Shown here: one piece after another, positions 21,252-33,700 of the stretch
Layout of the letters: the number at the start of each line of letters is the position of its first letter
Numbering within the stretch: position 1 is the stretch's first letter
Assembly (NCBI RefSeq): GCF_003086295.3
Contig: NW_027255454.1
Coordinates: 62,001 to 126,000, forward strand
Direction: 5' to 3'
DNA from: Arachis hypogaea
Lineage: Eukaryota > Streptophyta > Magnoliopsida > Fabales > Fabaceae
Length of the DNA stretch: 64,000 nucleotides
Notes under the pieces: generated by a model
Seen by the model: the letters and a program-made list of their open reading frames with translations, nothing else
What the model was told of the DNA's origin: nothing
Databases searched by the model: none
Made by a program: the position numbers and the translations under genes

Positions 21252-22792
21252 TGGTGCACGAATTGTGAATCACGCTTTTCACAACGCGTACCACTAACCA
21301 GCAAGTGCACTGGGTCGTCCAAGTAATACCTCACGTGAGTAAGGGTCGAATCCCACGGAGATTGTTGGTTTGAAGCAATCTATGGTTATCTTGTAAATCT
21401 TAGTCAGGAAGTCAATTATGTTTATCAGTTGAATTGCGAATAACCAAGAGAGCATAAATTAAAGGTTACTTGTTGTGCAGTAATGAAGAATATGTTGGAG
21501 TTTTGGAGATGCTTTGTCTTCTGAATCTCTGCTTTCCTCTGTCTTCTGATTCACGCACGCACGTCCTCCTATGGCAAGCTGTGTGTTGGTGGATCACCGT
21601 TGTCAATGGCTACCTTCCATCCTTCCAGTGAAAACTACGCTCACGCGCTCTGTCACAGCACGGCTAATCACCGGTTGGTTCTCGATCCGGTTGGAATAGG
21701 ATTTACTATCCTTTTGCGTCTGTCACTAACGCCCGGCCTTCAAGAGTTTGAAGCTCGTCACAGTCATTCAATCCTTGAATCCTACTCGGAATACCACAGA
21801 CAAGGTTTAGACTTTCCGGATTCTCATGAATGCTGCCATCAGTTCTAGCTTATACCACAGAGATTCTGATTAAGGAATCTAAGAGATACTCATTCAATCG
21901 TATATAGAACGGAGGTGGTTGTTAGGCACACGTTCATGATTTGAGGAAGGTGATGAGTGTCACAGCTCATCACCTCCATCACAGTTAAGCGCGAATGAAC
22001 ATCTTAGATAGGAACAAGCGTGTTTGAATGGAAAACAGAAATACTTGCATTAATTCATCGAGACACAGCAGAGCTCCTCACCCCCAACAATGGGGTTTAG
22101 AGACTCATGCCGTCAGAGAATACAAAGTTTAGATCTGAAATGTCATGAGATACAAAATAAGTCTCTAAAAGTTGTTTAAATACTAAACTAGTAGCCTAGG
22201 GTTACAAAATATGAGTGGACTATGATGGATGATGCAGAGATCCACTTCTGGGGCCCACTTGGTGTGTGCTGGGGCTGAGATTTAAGTGAGTCACGTGCAG
22301 AGGCCATTTGTGGAGTTGAACGCCAGTTTTTGTGCCAGTTTGGGCGTTCAACTCTAGATTTTGATCCTTTTCTGGCGCTGGACGCCAGAATTGGGCAGAG
22401 AACTGGCGTTGAACGCCAGTTTACGTCGTCTATCCTTGTGCAAAGTATGGACTATTATATATTGCTGGAAAGCCCTGGATGTCTACTTTCCAATGCAATT
22501 AGAAGCATGTCATTGCGAGTTCTGTAGCTCCAGAAAATCCACTTTGAGTGCAGGGAGGTCAGAATCCAACAGCATCAGCAGTCCTTTTTCAGCCTGAATC
22601 AGATTTTTGCTCAGCTCCTTCAATTTCAGCCAGAAAAATACCTGAAATTACAGAAAAACACACAACTCATAGTAAAGTCCAGAAATATGAATTTTTCCTA
22701 AAAACTAATAGAAATAGACTAACAACTAACTAAAACATACTTAAAACTATATGAAATTATCCCCAAAAAGCGTATAAAATATCCGCTCATCA
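21252..22792 (-). repeat. Solo LTR B (1541 bp), TSD CATCA
   Basis: Minus strand TGATGAGCGGATATTTTATACG ... CACAATTCGTGCACCA, TG...CA ends, a family I recognise from peanut sequences. Flanked by CATCA at 21247-21251 and 22793-22797. No internal domain follows, so the LTR is solo, presumably left by LTR-LTR recombination. U3 carries GGCGTTGAACGCC-type palindromes (about 22312-22430). The ORFs at 21600-21848 and 22330-22733 are LTR readings and not genes. Confidence 0.92.
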
Positions 22793-22797
22793 CATCA

Positions 22798-24513
22798 CAA
22801 CACCAAACTTAAACCTTGCTTGTCCCCAAGCAAGAAAAGAATCATTCAATTAAGATTGATAATCCAAGGTAAGAAGAATAGCAACTCAATGTTCATGGTT
22901 AGCTAGTTTTCTAAGCATGCTACAATCACAAAAGAGATGTAAATGATTGATACTTCTATCTAGCTCAATTTATGAAATCTTTCTCTTATATTTTCTTCCT
23001 TGAAACAAGCTTTTGATTTTCTTATTAGCTTCTCCTTTTGGGTGCTTTGCCCCATGAGTTGATAACAAAGCTACGATTCTAAATGCTTTGTTTTCAAGTA
23101 TTACCACTTGATACATAAGCACCACAAGCATTTGAATTAGAGGACTTCATTAAGCTTATTTTTGTTTTCTTTTCTTGACTCTCTAATCATTTATGCTCAG
23201 AACCTTGAGCTTTGAGGGAGTGCTTTTGCACTTGAGCCTAGCCTTGACTTCTAAGTGTTTTGTTTTCAAGCATTTGGCTTGATACATAAACACCACAAGT
23301 ACTTAACATATTGTCATTGGTACTCAGAGCCTTCAGCTTTCTCATTCTTTCCCTTTTTCTTTTTTTTTTTTGCCTTAATTTGTATTTGCTTCTTCAAGGT
23401 TTTCATGATTTTCAAAAGATTTCACAAAATGTACTAGATGAAAACTTAAATTAAATAAAATCCAATGCAATTAAGCAACAATTAATCATACTAGCTTTTC
23501 AAAACTTATATGCACATGCTAAACTCTTCTTTAATTCCTTGTTTGTTTATGATCATGATACTTTACTGCTTTAAGCTTTACAAAACTCAAGTTGGTAGTC
23601 ATAATGGCATGGCAACATGTTACAAATCAATATTCAAGCTATGCTTATTCATACCACACATGCATACAGAGAATATAAAGACAATCATGCATTTTAAGTG
23701 TTGGAAACAAATGAGGAAAAAAGGAACTCTACAACCTTGTAGTTCATCTTCATTATTGTTGTCCTTTTTCCTCTATTCTTCCTCCTTCCCTTGCCAAACT
23801 CAGAATGCTTGCTCATCCTCAAGCAACAATTAGAACAATGGCTATGCGGCTAAGATGGATCATGAATGTCTTACACAATGAAAAGTTAGTAGTACATGTG
23901 TTCTAAGCAAACAAAATTAAAGATAATAATCAAGGCACAAGAGACAGAGACATTGTGATTGCAAACTTAAGAAGGTGAGCATAATACTTTGCATAAAGAA
24001 TAAGTGGCACACCAAACTTAGTGTGACACTTTCACTTGGAATTGATGCAAGTATCTTGTAAGGATTAGAACCAAATTTTGTTGCATAGCAACACCAAACT
24101 TAGAATGCAACCACATGTCAATTTATTTGAAATAAAACTAAACGAAAGAAATTGTTATATGTTAAATACAATCACCAAGCCAAGAATCTGTCATGAATAA
24201 AGCTCTCTTGGTAGTGTATTAACAAATACAGTAAATAAAAGAAAGCATTTAAAACAAAGAAATGACTAAAAACAAAGAGAAAACTAAAATTGTCTAACTA
24301 AAAGAAAAATAATAGTGCAAAGAACATTATGATTATGCAAACAAGTGGTGTTGCTGAATGATTTGCATAGAAAAATAAGTGGCACACCAAACTTAGAATC
24401 TTGGTGTGTCACTTTCATTTTTTGATTTGATGCAATCATCCAAAAAGATTGAAAACAATTTGTTGCAAGGCAACACCAAACTTAGAATGTAACCATATGC
24501 CATTTTATTGAAT
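22798..24513 (-). other. 3' non-coding region of element A, copy 2
   Basis: AT-rich, no supported gene. On the minus strand it ends with TTTAAGTTTGGTGTTG (22798-22812), which abutted the 3' LTR before B inserted; further copies of CTAAGTTTGGTG lie near 24009, 24089, 24385 and 24475. The first 350 bp (to 23149) are missing from copy 1. One direct repeat of TTTGTTTTCAAG(C/T)AT ... TTGATACATAA ... CACCACAAG occurs at about 23090 and 23260. Confidence 0.7.
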
Positions 24514-25884
24514 TTAAACAAAGTAAAGAAAGAGAACAAAGCATAGAAGAGAAATGTTACCTACTGTTGGCATGTTGTTCTTTACTTTCTTCCTCTTCTT
24601 CCAGTTTGTTAAGAGGAATGACCTCAAGGGAGGAGAAGATTCAGCTATTGCCCCTTGTCTTGGTCTCTCCTCAGCAAGCTTTCTTTTGTTAATGGCTTGA
24701 TTGAGCTTGCTTGCTGGATCAGGGGGAGGATTGCTTGTAGTTGACCTTCTTTTCTTCATGAATATTGTCCTTTGTAGCTTGGTCACAATCCTCTTCTCAG
24801 TGCTTTTGTTAATTGCCTTCACTTTCTTGAATCCAAGTCTTGGTGGTTGTGTGATTATTGGAGTTTTATCTTCATCTAGAGCCTCTTGAATTAGTGGTTC
24901 CATGAGCCCTTCCTCTATGCACTTCTCTGCTTCAATTGAGTGTGACTTCTCTTGATTGTCCTCCTCCATTCCTTCTTCACAACTTTCCATCAAGTCCTTT
25001 GGGAGGGAATCTTCGTGTTCTATTGTCACTTCAATTAGTTCTTGTGAATGTAAAATCCTTGGCTCATGTTCCTCATTCTTCAGTATAATTTCACTTGATA
25101 CAGGGACCTTTGGTTCTTGTTTTTTCACTTCCTCACCCACAAATTGGTCTTCATCCTTACTGTTTGATGGTTCTAAGTTCCCCCTTGTTTTCTCTAAGGG
25201 CCCATTCATCTTCTTGAGGATGGTTTCTTTCCAGGATTGGGGTTGTGTGTATCTTTCCACGAGTTTTCTGTGTATTTCAATTGCTTGGCATTGGCTTTCT
25301 AAGGGTTTTTTGGACCATTGAAGGTAATCCTCAACTGCTAATTCAAGAGATGAAGGTTGAGAGTAATTTTGGTGACATGGATGTGTTGTGGTGATGTTGT
25401 GTTGAGGGGTATGGAATGAGTTGTGTGATTAATGGGATGACTTGTATGGATTTTGGAGGAAACTTTGTGTTGAGGCATAGTCAAGTGATGAAGAATTTTC
25501 CAAGTATGCTCTGGCAGCATAATCAAGTGATAATGTCCTTGAATGATTAGAATGTGGATCATTGCATTTCCCTTCTCAGCCATCATTTGTGTACGTGCCT
25601 TCATAGTATGAGTCACTTTGTGGCTCTAGGAAATGTTCATATTCTTTCAATTCTTGGTGATATTCCCAACCGCCATTAGAATAATGACTTGAATCATTTT
25701 GTGGTGGTGAGAAATATCCCATATGATTATCTTGTTCATCTTGTGGCTCTGAAGCGCATCTCCATGGATTGGAGTGCTTAGAATTTGTAAATTCTTGGTG
25801 ATATTCCCAGCCACCATTAGAGATTTGTGATGGTGGGTGATATCCCAGAAAATTTGTTTGATCACAAGATGAGTTGAACTCCAT
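24514..25884 (-). pseudogene. Element A ORF, copy 2, two internal stops
   Basis: Same 457-codon frame as 9428 to 8058. It shares the TGA at codon 103 (25578-25576) and has an additional TAA at 25431-25429 (codon 152, CAA in copy 1), a C-to-T change on the coding strand after the duplication. Elsewhere it differs from copy 1 at only a few residues. See the copy 1 entry for the protein description. The last codons contain CAGTAGGTAACA, a donor-like sequence. Confidence 0.6.
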
Positions 25885-26056
25885 TTGAATTTTGTAAAAC
25901 AGAACACCAATGAAAATTGAAGTCCATGTCTAAGAGAAGAACTTCTGAGCGAGGAAATAACTCAAACACCTTGATTTCAATTTAGAACAGAGAACAAAAC
26001 AAAAAAATGCCTAATCTAGACTTCTCACCCACTTAATCATTGTTGATCTAAATCAA

Positions 26057-26074
26057 TCTCCGGCAACGGCGCCA
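26057..26074 (-). promoter_or_regulatory. Primer-binding site of element A (tRNA-Asp)
   Basis: TGGCGCCGTTGCCGGAGA on the minus strand, identical to copy 1, one mismatch to the tRNA-Asp 3' end as remembered. Confidence 0.8.
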
Positions 26075-26080
26075 AAAACT

Positions 26081-28066
26081 TGATGGTATTTTTGTGGAAA
26101 ACCGAATTTTCCAAAACACCTAAAACTTACCGGCAAGGGTACAGGGTTGTATCAAGTAGTAAAACTCACTTAGAGTGAGGTCGATCCCACAGGGATTGAT
26201 GGATCAAGCAACTTTAGTGGGTGATTAGTTTAGTCAAGCTAACATTGAGTGAATTGAGTGAAAATTTGAGAACAGAATGTAAAGTGCAAAGAATTTAAAG
26301 TTGCAGAAAGTAAGTGTGCAGAAATTATAAAGTGCAGTAAGTAAAATTGGACAGAAACTTAAAGAGCAAGAAATGTAAATTGCAAGAATCTTAAATGACA
26401 AGAAATGTAAATTGCATGAAATATAAAGGGGAGTGGGTGCTGGAAATTAAAATTCAACAGGAAAGTGTAAATAGCAATCAAACAGAGAAGTAAAAGATGC
26501 AAAATCATGCAACAGATCTAAACAGAAAAGGGAAATGCCTTGAAGAATTTTAAAGACAGAAAAGCAGTGCTTAATTTGCAGCAATTTAAAAGTGGTTCAA
26601 GATCTCAGGAGTGGAAGAGACTAGAAAATAAGTCCAGATCTCAAATCCTTCCTTGATCCAACAAGAACAATTGCAAAATGAAAATGGAAGAGTAAATTAC
26701 AGAAGAGGAACAAGAGAAGTTACAGATGGAGAATGAAAACAGAATTCCTTCCAATCTCAATCCAAAAATTCAAAACTGAGAAGAAAACTAAGAAAGAAAG
26801 CAAAATGAAAATTAAAGAGTGCACAACTCCCTATTGGAGCTAGCCTCTTTTCTAATCGAGCTCCCCTTTACAAAGATGGAAATGATGCCTTATATAGGCT
26901 TTTTGCAAAAATAAAATGAAATTGAAATGAGAAACAAATTAAATGAAAATCCTAATTCTAGCTTGTTCTTGTGCCTTTGAGTGACGATGTGGGCTTTGCT
27001 TGCTTTGGATTTGAGGAGAAATGGATTTGGTTGGCCTTTAATTTGGTGAAGAATTGAATTAAATTGGATTTTTGGTTGAATTTTCAGCCCATGGGTCACA
27101 CTCCCAGGGCAAAGCTCGGCTCTTGGCAAGAGCTTTGGCCAAGAGCTTTGGTTCCCTTCCTTGCCAAAGTGTGCGCACGTTCCTTCCTTGTGACAAGAGA
27201 ACAAAGCTCAAGCTCTTTGCAAGAGCTTTACTTGTCCTTGAGGTCCATGGTTCAAGTCTTGGGTGGAGCACTTGCTGGCCATTTTCCTTGGCACAAGAGT
27301 AGCGCCTAGTGTCTTCCCTTGGTATCCCTCTTCGAATCCTGGTGGAAGCACTTTGATTCATTTTTGCTTATTTTTGGCCCTTAAAGATGGCTTTCACTCG
27401 TGCCTCAATTTCATGCTAAATATGGATTGCAATATATCGTTGGAAAGCTCTGAATGTCAGCTTTCCAACGCAACTGAAAGTACATCAATCAAACTTTTGT
27501 AGCTCAAGTTATAGCCCTTTGAAGGAGGCATGGTCATGTTGTGAGCGCCCATATTTTAACTTAGAGAAAATTTGCTTCCAATGCTCATTTTCCTTGAGGC
27601 AAGCCCGAAAAAGCTCTTGGTAAGAGCTTTTAAGCTCTTGGCAAGAGCTTTTAAGCTCTTGGCAAGAGCTTGGCTTTTGATTATTTGAAGTAAAGCTCTC
27701 CACAAGAGCTCTAAAGCTCTCGGCAAGAGCTTTGTGCTCTTGCTCCTTGTTTTGAGCCACGCTTTTCCTTCTTTGGGCCACGCTTCTCTTTCTTGATTTG
27801 GTCATGGGCCACGCTTTTAAAAGTGTGGCCTAAGCCTCCAAAGTGTGCTCCAACTTCAAAGTGTGTCTAAAATTCCTCTTTTCTTCTTTTTAGCTTATTT
27901 TGTGCTCTTTTTGCTTCTTTTTCTTCTTATTTCCTACAAAGTTTATCAAATCAAAAGATCAAAGAAATATACCATTTAAGCACCAAAGAATACAATATTT
28001 AAGCACTAATCATAAATTTCTTGTATGAAAAAGCATAGAAAAATATGACATGGTGACATGTCATCA
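26081..28066 (-). repeat. 5' LTR of element A (1986 bp)
   Basis: Duplicate of 9626-11611. Palindromic GCTCTTGGCAAGAGC clusters lie in U3, and the TATA box is at 26890-26898 on the minus strand. It is flanked on the right by TATCT (28067-28071) and gag of element C. Confidence 0.92.
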
Positions 28067-28642
28067 TATCTCTCCCATGCTTCATACAATAACTCTCCAT
28101 CCATCTGAGTAAATGTTTGGACCTCTGTTTTGAGCCTGATGATCCTTTGAGGAGGATAGAACTTGGCTAGAAACTTGTTCACTAGATCCTCCCAATTATT
28201 GATGCTTTCTCTTGAAAATGCCTCCAACCATTGGGTAGCTTTGTCTCTCAGAGAGAATGGAAATAACAGCAGCTTGTAGATGTCAAGATGCTCACCATTG
28301 GTTTTGACAATATCACAAATCCTCAGGAAAGTGGATAAGTGTTGGTTTGGGTCTTCAAGTGGTCCTCCTCCATAGAAGCAGTTGTTTTGTACCAATGTGA
28401 TGAGCTGTGGCTTTAATTCAAAGTTGTTTGCATTGACATTTGGGGTAAGAATGCTACTCCCACAATGTCTAGGATTTGCAAACGTGTAAGAAGCCAAGAC
28501 TCTCCTCTAGGGCTGACCATTGTTGTTGGCCACTCCCACTGGTGGATTTGTTGGATTTTCCTCCATTTCTTGGTTCTCCTCTCAACCTCCAAAGTGTTTC
28601 AGGATCGAAAGGTGTGGATTCATTGCTTTTTCCTCCTGACAT
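28067..28642 (-). pseudogene. Gag N-terminal part of element C, copy 2, broken
   Basis: Duplicate of 11612-12187, with the same one-base shift after the ATG region (28642) and the same in-frame TAG (28509-28507). It contains the Retrotrans_gag-type segment with WLEAF and LAKFYPP. It is interrupted by element A at 28067 and continues across A at 19271 to 18596. Confidence 0.8.
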
Positions 28643-28827
28643 AAAACACATAACTAGAAACCAAAATTAAACACTCTATTGCTAGAGTGAAGTTAATGTT
28701 AGCTTAAGCAAAAATTCAAACAGTTAGTATGCTTAGTAAAAAGAAAAAGAAAAAGTGCTTAATCTAGACCACCACCTTACTTAATCATTGTCAATCTAAT
28801 CAATCCCCGGCAACGGCGCCAAAAACT

Positions 28828-30740
28828 TGATGTGTGGAAAATGATCCAACACAAAACTCAACGGCAAGTGTACCGGGTCGCATCAAGTAATAATAACTCA
28901 CGTGAGTGAGGTCGATCCCACAAGGATTGAAGGATTGAGCAATTTGAGTTTAGTGGTTGATTTAGTCAAGAGAACGAGAGTTGATTTGAGTGATTTGTAT
29001 CCAACAGAAGCTAAATTGCATGAAATTAAAGGGAGAGGGGTAATTGACTGAAAATTAAAGTGCAGAGAGATTAAAAGGGCTGAATCTTAAAGTGCAAGAA
29101 ATATAAATTGCAGAAACTTAGATTGCAAGAAATGTAAATGACTGAATCTTAAAGTGCAAGAAATGTAAATTACTTGAATTATAAAAGGAATCGGGAATTG
29201 GGATTGCAGAAATTAAACAGAGAAACGTATATTGCAACAAGCAGGAAAGTAAAAGATGAATTGAATTGAAGCAGATCTCAAACAGAAAATGTAAATTAGC
29301 TTGAAGAAGCATTCAACAGAAGAATTAAAAGGAAATTTCAGATCTCAGGGGTCAAGAGACTAGAAAACCAAGTCTAGATCTCACTACCTTCCTTGATCCA
29401 ATTCAGAAAGCAATTGCAACAAATTAAAGATTAAAACAGTAAGAAAACTTGAATTCAAATCTCAATTCTCCAATGGTGCAGTGAAAGAAACAAAAAGAGA
29501 TCTCAAGGTGAGATTGAGACAGAATTTCCTCAATTCTCAACACCCAAGACTCAAACAAGAATTGCAGTAAAGAAAACGAGAAAACCAAAGAGGAAGAGAA
29601 TTGAATTCTCCTCCCAGATCTAAGTTACAGTAAGTAAAAATCCTCCAAGAGGTGCAAATTCAAAAGTAAAAATTAACGTATTTCCTAAATCAAACTAACT
29701 TCTATTTATACACTTTCTTCTAATGGTCTTGGAGCCTTGAATATGGGCCTTGGCCTTGATGGATTTGGATTGAAGATAGCCTTGGTTGGTTGCTCCTGGG
29801 CTTGTGAGAAAAACCCTTTTGCAATTTGGACTCTGAGCCTTTAAGTTTGAGTTGAAGTTTGAGGCAAACTTCAACTCAAACGTTGGTTTTTGAAATTATG
29901 CAGAAAGGTTTTTCATCTGTCATTCACGTTTGAGTTCAAGTTTGGGGTCAAACTTGAACTCAAACGTTGCCCTTCCAGGATCACATTTAGTGCCAACGTT
30001 TGCCTCCAAGTTTGAGGCAAACTTGGTCGCAAACTTGGCCAGCCCTGGGACGTATGCTTATGCCAACGTTTGCCTCCAAGTTTGAGGCAAACTTGGACGC
30101 AAACTTGGCCTCCCCTGGGTGTACATGTTTTATGCCAACGTTTGCCTCCAAGTTTGAGGCAAACTTGGACGCAAACTTGGCTTCCCCTGGGACATGTTAT
30201 ATGCCAACGTTTGCCTCCAAGTTTGAGGCAAACTTGGACGCAAACTTGGCCTCCCCTGGGTGCATACATTTCACCAACGTTTGCCTCCAAGTTTGAGGCA
30301 AACTCGGTCGCAAACTTGGCCTTCTCCAAGGTTAGTTGTTGCACCAAGTTTGCCTCCAAGTTTGCGGCAAACTTGGGTGCAAACTTGGGCGCAAAGTTGG
30401 GCTTCTCCAGGATAAAATTTTGAACTCTTCTCAGGGTGGTTTTGCTGTCTTCTGCCATCCCCTTTCTTCAACTTTCCTCCAAGCCTTTTGATCACCTGTC
30501 ATCAATCAACAAATACATCAAAGCTTTGCTAAAATCATAAGACTTATTATCATTCTTGACATACAAGCAATTATAGCACAAAATCTCATGAAAATGCATC
30601 AATTTACTCACAGTTGATTGAATCTAAATACATATGAATTTCTACCCAAATGGCTTACTTGTAACTCAAGAAAGTGTATAAAACTTATAAAAATCAATGG
30701 AAAAAGACTAGAAAAACTAGGATAAGATGACTCGTCATCA
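28828..30740 (-). repeat. 5' LTR of element C, copy 2 (1913 bp)
   Basis: Same length and edges as 12373-14285. The inverted-repeat minisatellite is at about 29845-30415, including the perfect 17-bp and 19-bp hairpins. Three single-base differences from copy 1 were noticed (for example AACTCGGTCG against AACTTGGTCG near 30303). Confidence 0.9.
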
Positions 30741-33700
30741 GCGAGCCGTAACGACCTCATCTTCGGCAGGCTCCTCCGGTATATTTTTTTTCGTTGTGCT
30801 ACCCTCATTCTTTAAATGATGCTATCCCGAGGAGGACACCTAAAGGCGAGCCGTAACGGCCTCATCTTCTGCAGGCTCCTCTGTTTTTTTTTAACGTTGC
30901 GCTAACACTCGTTCTTTAAATGACGCTATCCCGAGGAGGACACCTAAAGGCGAGCCGTAATGGCCTCATCTTCAGCAGGCTCCTCCGGTTTTTTTTCACG
31001 ATTTTTTTTTTTACGTTGTGCTGACCCTCATTCTTTAAATGACGCTATCCTGAGGAGGACACCTAAAGGCGAGCCGTAATTGCCTCATCTTCGGCAGGTT
31101 CCTCCGATTTTTTTTTCGTTGTGCTATCCCGAGGAGGACACCTAAAGGCGAGCCGAAATGACCTCATCTTCGGCAGGCTCCTCCGATTTTTTTTTTTACG
31201 TTGTGCTGACCCTCGTTCTTTAAATGACGCTATCCCGAGGAGGACACCTAAAGGCGAGCCGTAATGGCCTCATATTTGGCAAGCTCCTCCGGTTTTTTTC
31301 ACAGTTTTTTTTTCCGTTTTTTTTTTTCCGTTGTGATGACCCTGGTTCTTTAAATGACGCTATCCCGAGGAGGACACCTAAAGGCGAGCCGTAATGGCCT
31401 CATCTTTGGCAAGCTCCTCCGATTTTTTTCTCAGTTTTTTCTAGGTTTTTTCTCGGTTTTATTTTTTTTTTTTTATGTTGTACTGACCCTCGTTCTTTAA
31501 ATGACGCTATCCCGAGGACGACACCTAAAGGCGAGCCGTAATTGCCTCATCCTCAGCAGGATCCTCCGATTTTTTTTTTCGTTGTGCTATCCCGAGGAGG
31601 ACACCTAAAGGCGAGCCGTAACGGCCTCATCTTTGGCAGGCTCCTCTGTTTTTTGTTTTTTTTAAGTTGTGCTGACCCTCGTTCTTTAATTGACGCTATC
31701 CCGAGGAGGACACCTAAAGGCGAGCCGTAATGGCCTCATCTTCGGCAGGCTCCTCCGATTTTTTTTTTACGTTGTGCTGACCCTCGTTCTTTAAATGACG
31801 CTATCCCGAGGAGGACACCTAAAGGGGAGCCGTAATGGCCTCATCTTTGTCAAGCTCCTCCGGTTTTTTTCACAGTTTTTTTCCTTTTTTTTTTTACGTT
31901 GTGCTGAACCTCGTTCTTTAAATGACGCTATTCTGAGGAGGACACCTAAAGGAGAGCCGTAATGGCCTCATCTTCGGCAGGCTCCTCCGGTTTTTTTTTT
32001 GTTTTGTTTTTTTTACGTTGTGCTAACCCTCGTTCTTTAAATGACGCTATCTCGAGGAGGACACCTAAAGGCGAGCCGTAATGCCCTCATCTTTGGCAAG
32101 CTCCACCGGTTTTTTTTTTTCACAATTTTTTTCCCGGTTTTCTTTTTATTTTTTACGGTGTGCTGACCCTCGTTCTTTAAATGACGCTATCCCGAGGAGG
32201 ACACCTAAAAGCGAGCCGTAATGGCCTCATCTTTGGCAAGCTCCTCTGGTTTTTTTCACAGTTTTTTTCACCGTTTTTTTTTTTACGTTGTGCTGACCCT
32301 GGTTCTTTAAATGACGCTATCCCGAGAAGGACACCTAAAGGCGAGCCGTAATGGCCTCATCATTGGCAAGCTCCTCCGATTTTTTTCTCACAGTTTTTTC
32401 TAGGTTTTTTCTCGGTTTTTTTTTATACGTTGTACTAACCCTCGTTCTTTAAATGATGCTATCCCGTGGAGGAAACCTAAAGGCGAGCCGTAATTGCCTC
32501 ACTTCGGCAGGTTCCTCCAGTTTTTTTTTTTTCGTTGTGGTGTCCCGAGGAGGACACATAAAGGCGAGCCGTAATGGCCTCATCTTCGGCAGGCTCCTCT
32601 GTTTTTCTTTTTTTTTTTTTTATGTTGTGCTGACCCTCGTTCTTTAGTTGACGCTATCCCGAGGAGGACACCTAAAGTTGAGCCGTAATGGCCTCATCTT
32701 CGGCAGGCTCCCTCGGTTTTTTTTTTTTTTTACGTTGTGCTGATTCTCGTTCTTTAAATGACGCTATCCCGAGTAGGACACCTAAAGGCGAGCCGTAATG
32801 GCCTCATCTTTGGCAAGCTCCTCCGGTTTTTTTCACAGTTTTTTTCCCCTCTTTTTTTTACGTTGTGCTGAACCTTGTTCTTTAAATGACGCTATCCTGA
32901 GGAGGACACCTAAAGGCGAGCCGTAATGGCCTCATCTTCGGCAGGCTCCTCCGGTTTTTTTTTTTGTTTTTTTTACGTAGTGCTGACCCTCGTTCTTTAA
33001 ATGACGCTATCCCGAGGAGGACACCTAATGGCGAGCCGTAATGGCCTCATCTTTGGCAAGCTCCTCCAGTTTTTTTTCACGATTTTTCTCGGTTTTTTTC
33101 CGGTTTTCCCTTTTTTATTTATTTATTTATTTTTTTACGTTGTGCTGACCCTCGTTCTTTAAATGACGCTATCCCGAGGAGGACACCTAAAGGCGAGGCG
33201 TAATGGCCTCATCTTTGGCAAGCTCCTCCGGTTTTTTTCACAGTTTTTTCCCCGTTTTTTTTTTTTCTTTACGTTGTGCTGATTCTGGTTCTTTAAATGA
33301 CGCTATCCCGAGAAGGACACCTAAAGGCGAGCCGTAATGGCCTCATCTTTGGCAAGCTCCTCCGATTTTTTTCTCATAGTTTTTTCTAGGTTTTTTCTCG
33401 ATTTTTTTTTACGTTGTACTGACCCTCGTTCTTTAAATGACGCTATCCCGAGGACGACACCTAAAGGCGAGCCGTAATTGTCTCATCTTCGGCAGGTTCC
33501 TCCGGTTTTTTTTTTTTTTTTTGTTGTGCTATCCCGAGGAGGACACATAAAGGCGAGCCGTAATGGCCTCATCTTCGGCAGGCTCCTCTGTTTTTCTTTT
33601 TTTTTTTTACGTTGTGCTGACCCTCGTTCTATAGTTGATGCTATCCCGAGGAGGACACCTAAAGCCGAGCCGTAATGGCCTCATCTTCGGCAGGCTCCCC

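Larger units (their letters stand above)
19272..28066 (-). mobile_element. Element A: complete non-autonomous LTR retrotransposon (8795 bp with insert)
   Basis: Two LTRs (19272-21251 and 26081-28066) flank a 3' region, one ORF, a leader and a tRNA-Asp PBS. There is no protease, reverse transcriptase, RNase H or integrase, so it must have used enzymes from another element. The target-site duplication TATCT is at 19267-19271 and 28067-28071; the target is gag of element C. Solo LTR B (21252-22792) is inserted at the inner edge of the 3' LTR; without it A is about 7.25 kb. The two LTRs differ by well over a dozen substitutions by eye, plus one repeat-unit change, so this insertion is older than the segmental duplication. 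Confidence 0.92.
28067..30740 (-). mobile_element. Element C, copy 2: 5' LTR and gag start
   Basis: Duplicate of 11612-14285: gag start, leader, PBS at 28804-28821 (TGGCGCCGTTGCCGGGGA on the minus strand) and the LTR. Together with 18596-19271 it forms the remains of one element C split by A. Pol and the 3' LTR are absent. Confidence 0.85.

Noticed and set aside
21600..21848. 82-aa ORF with Ser/His-rich sequence
   Set aside because: It lies in the U5/R part of solo LTR B, antisense; no start context or family resemblance.
18590..23150. Two unrelated insertions of element A rather than one duplication
   Set aside because: The two copies share the same insertion point in C gag, the same internal stop, the same flanking LTR C and the same satellite order, which independent insertions cannot give.
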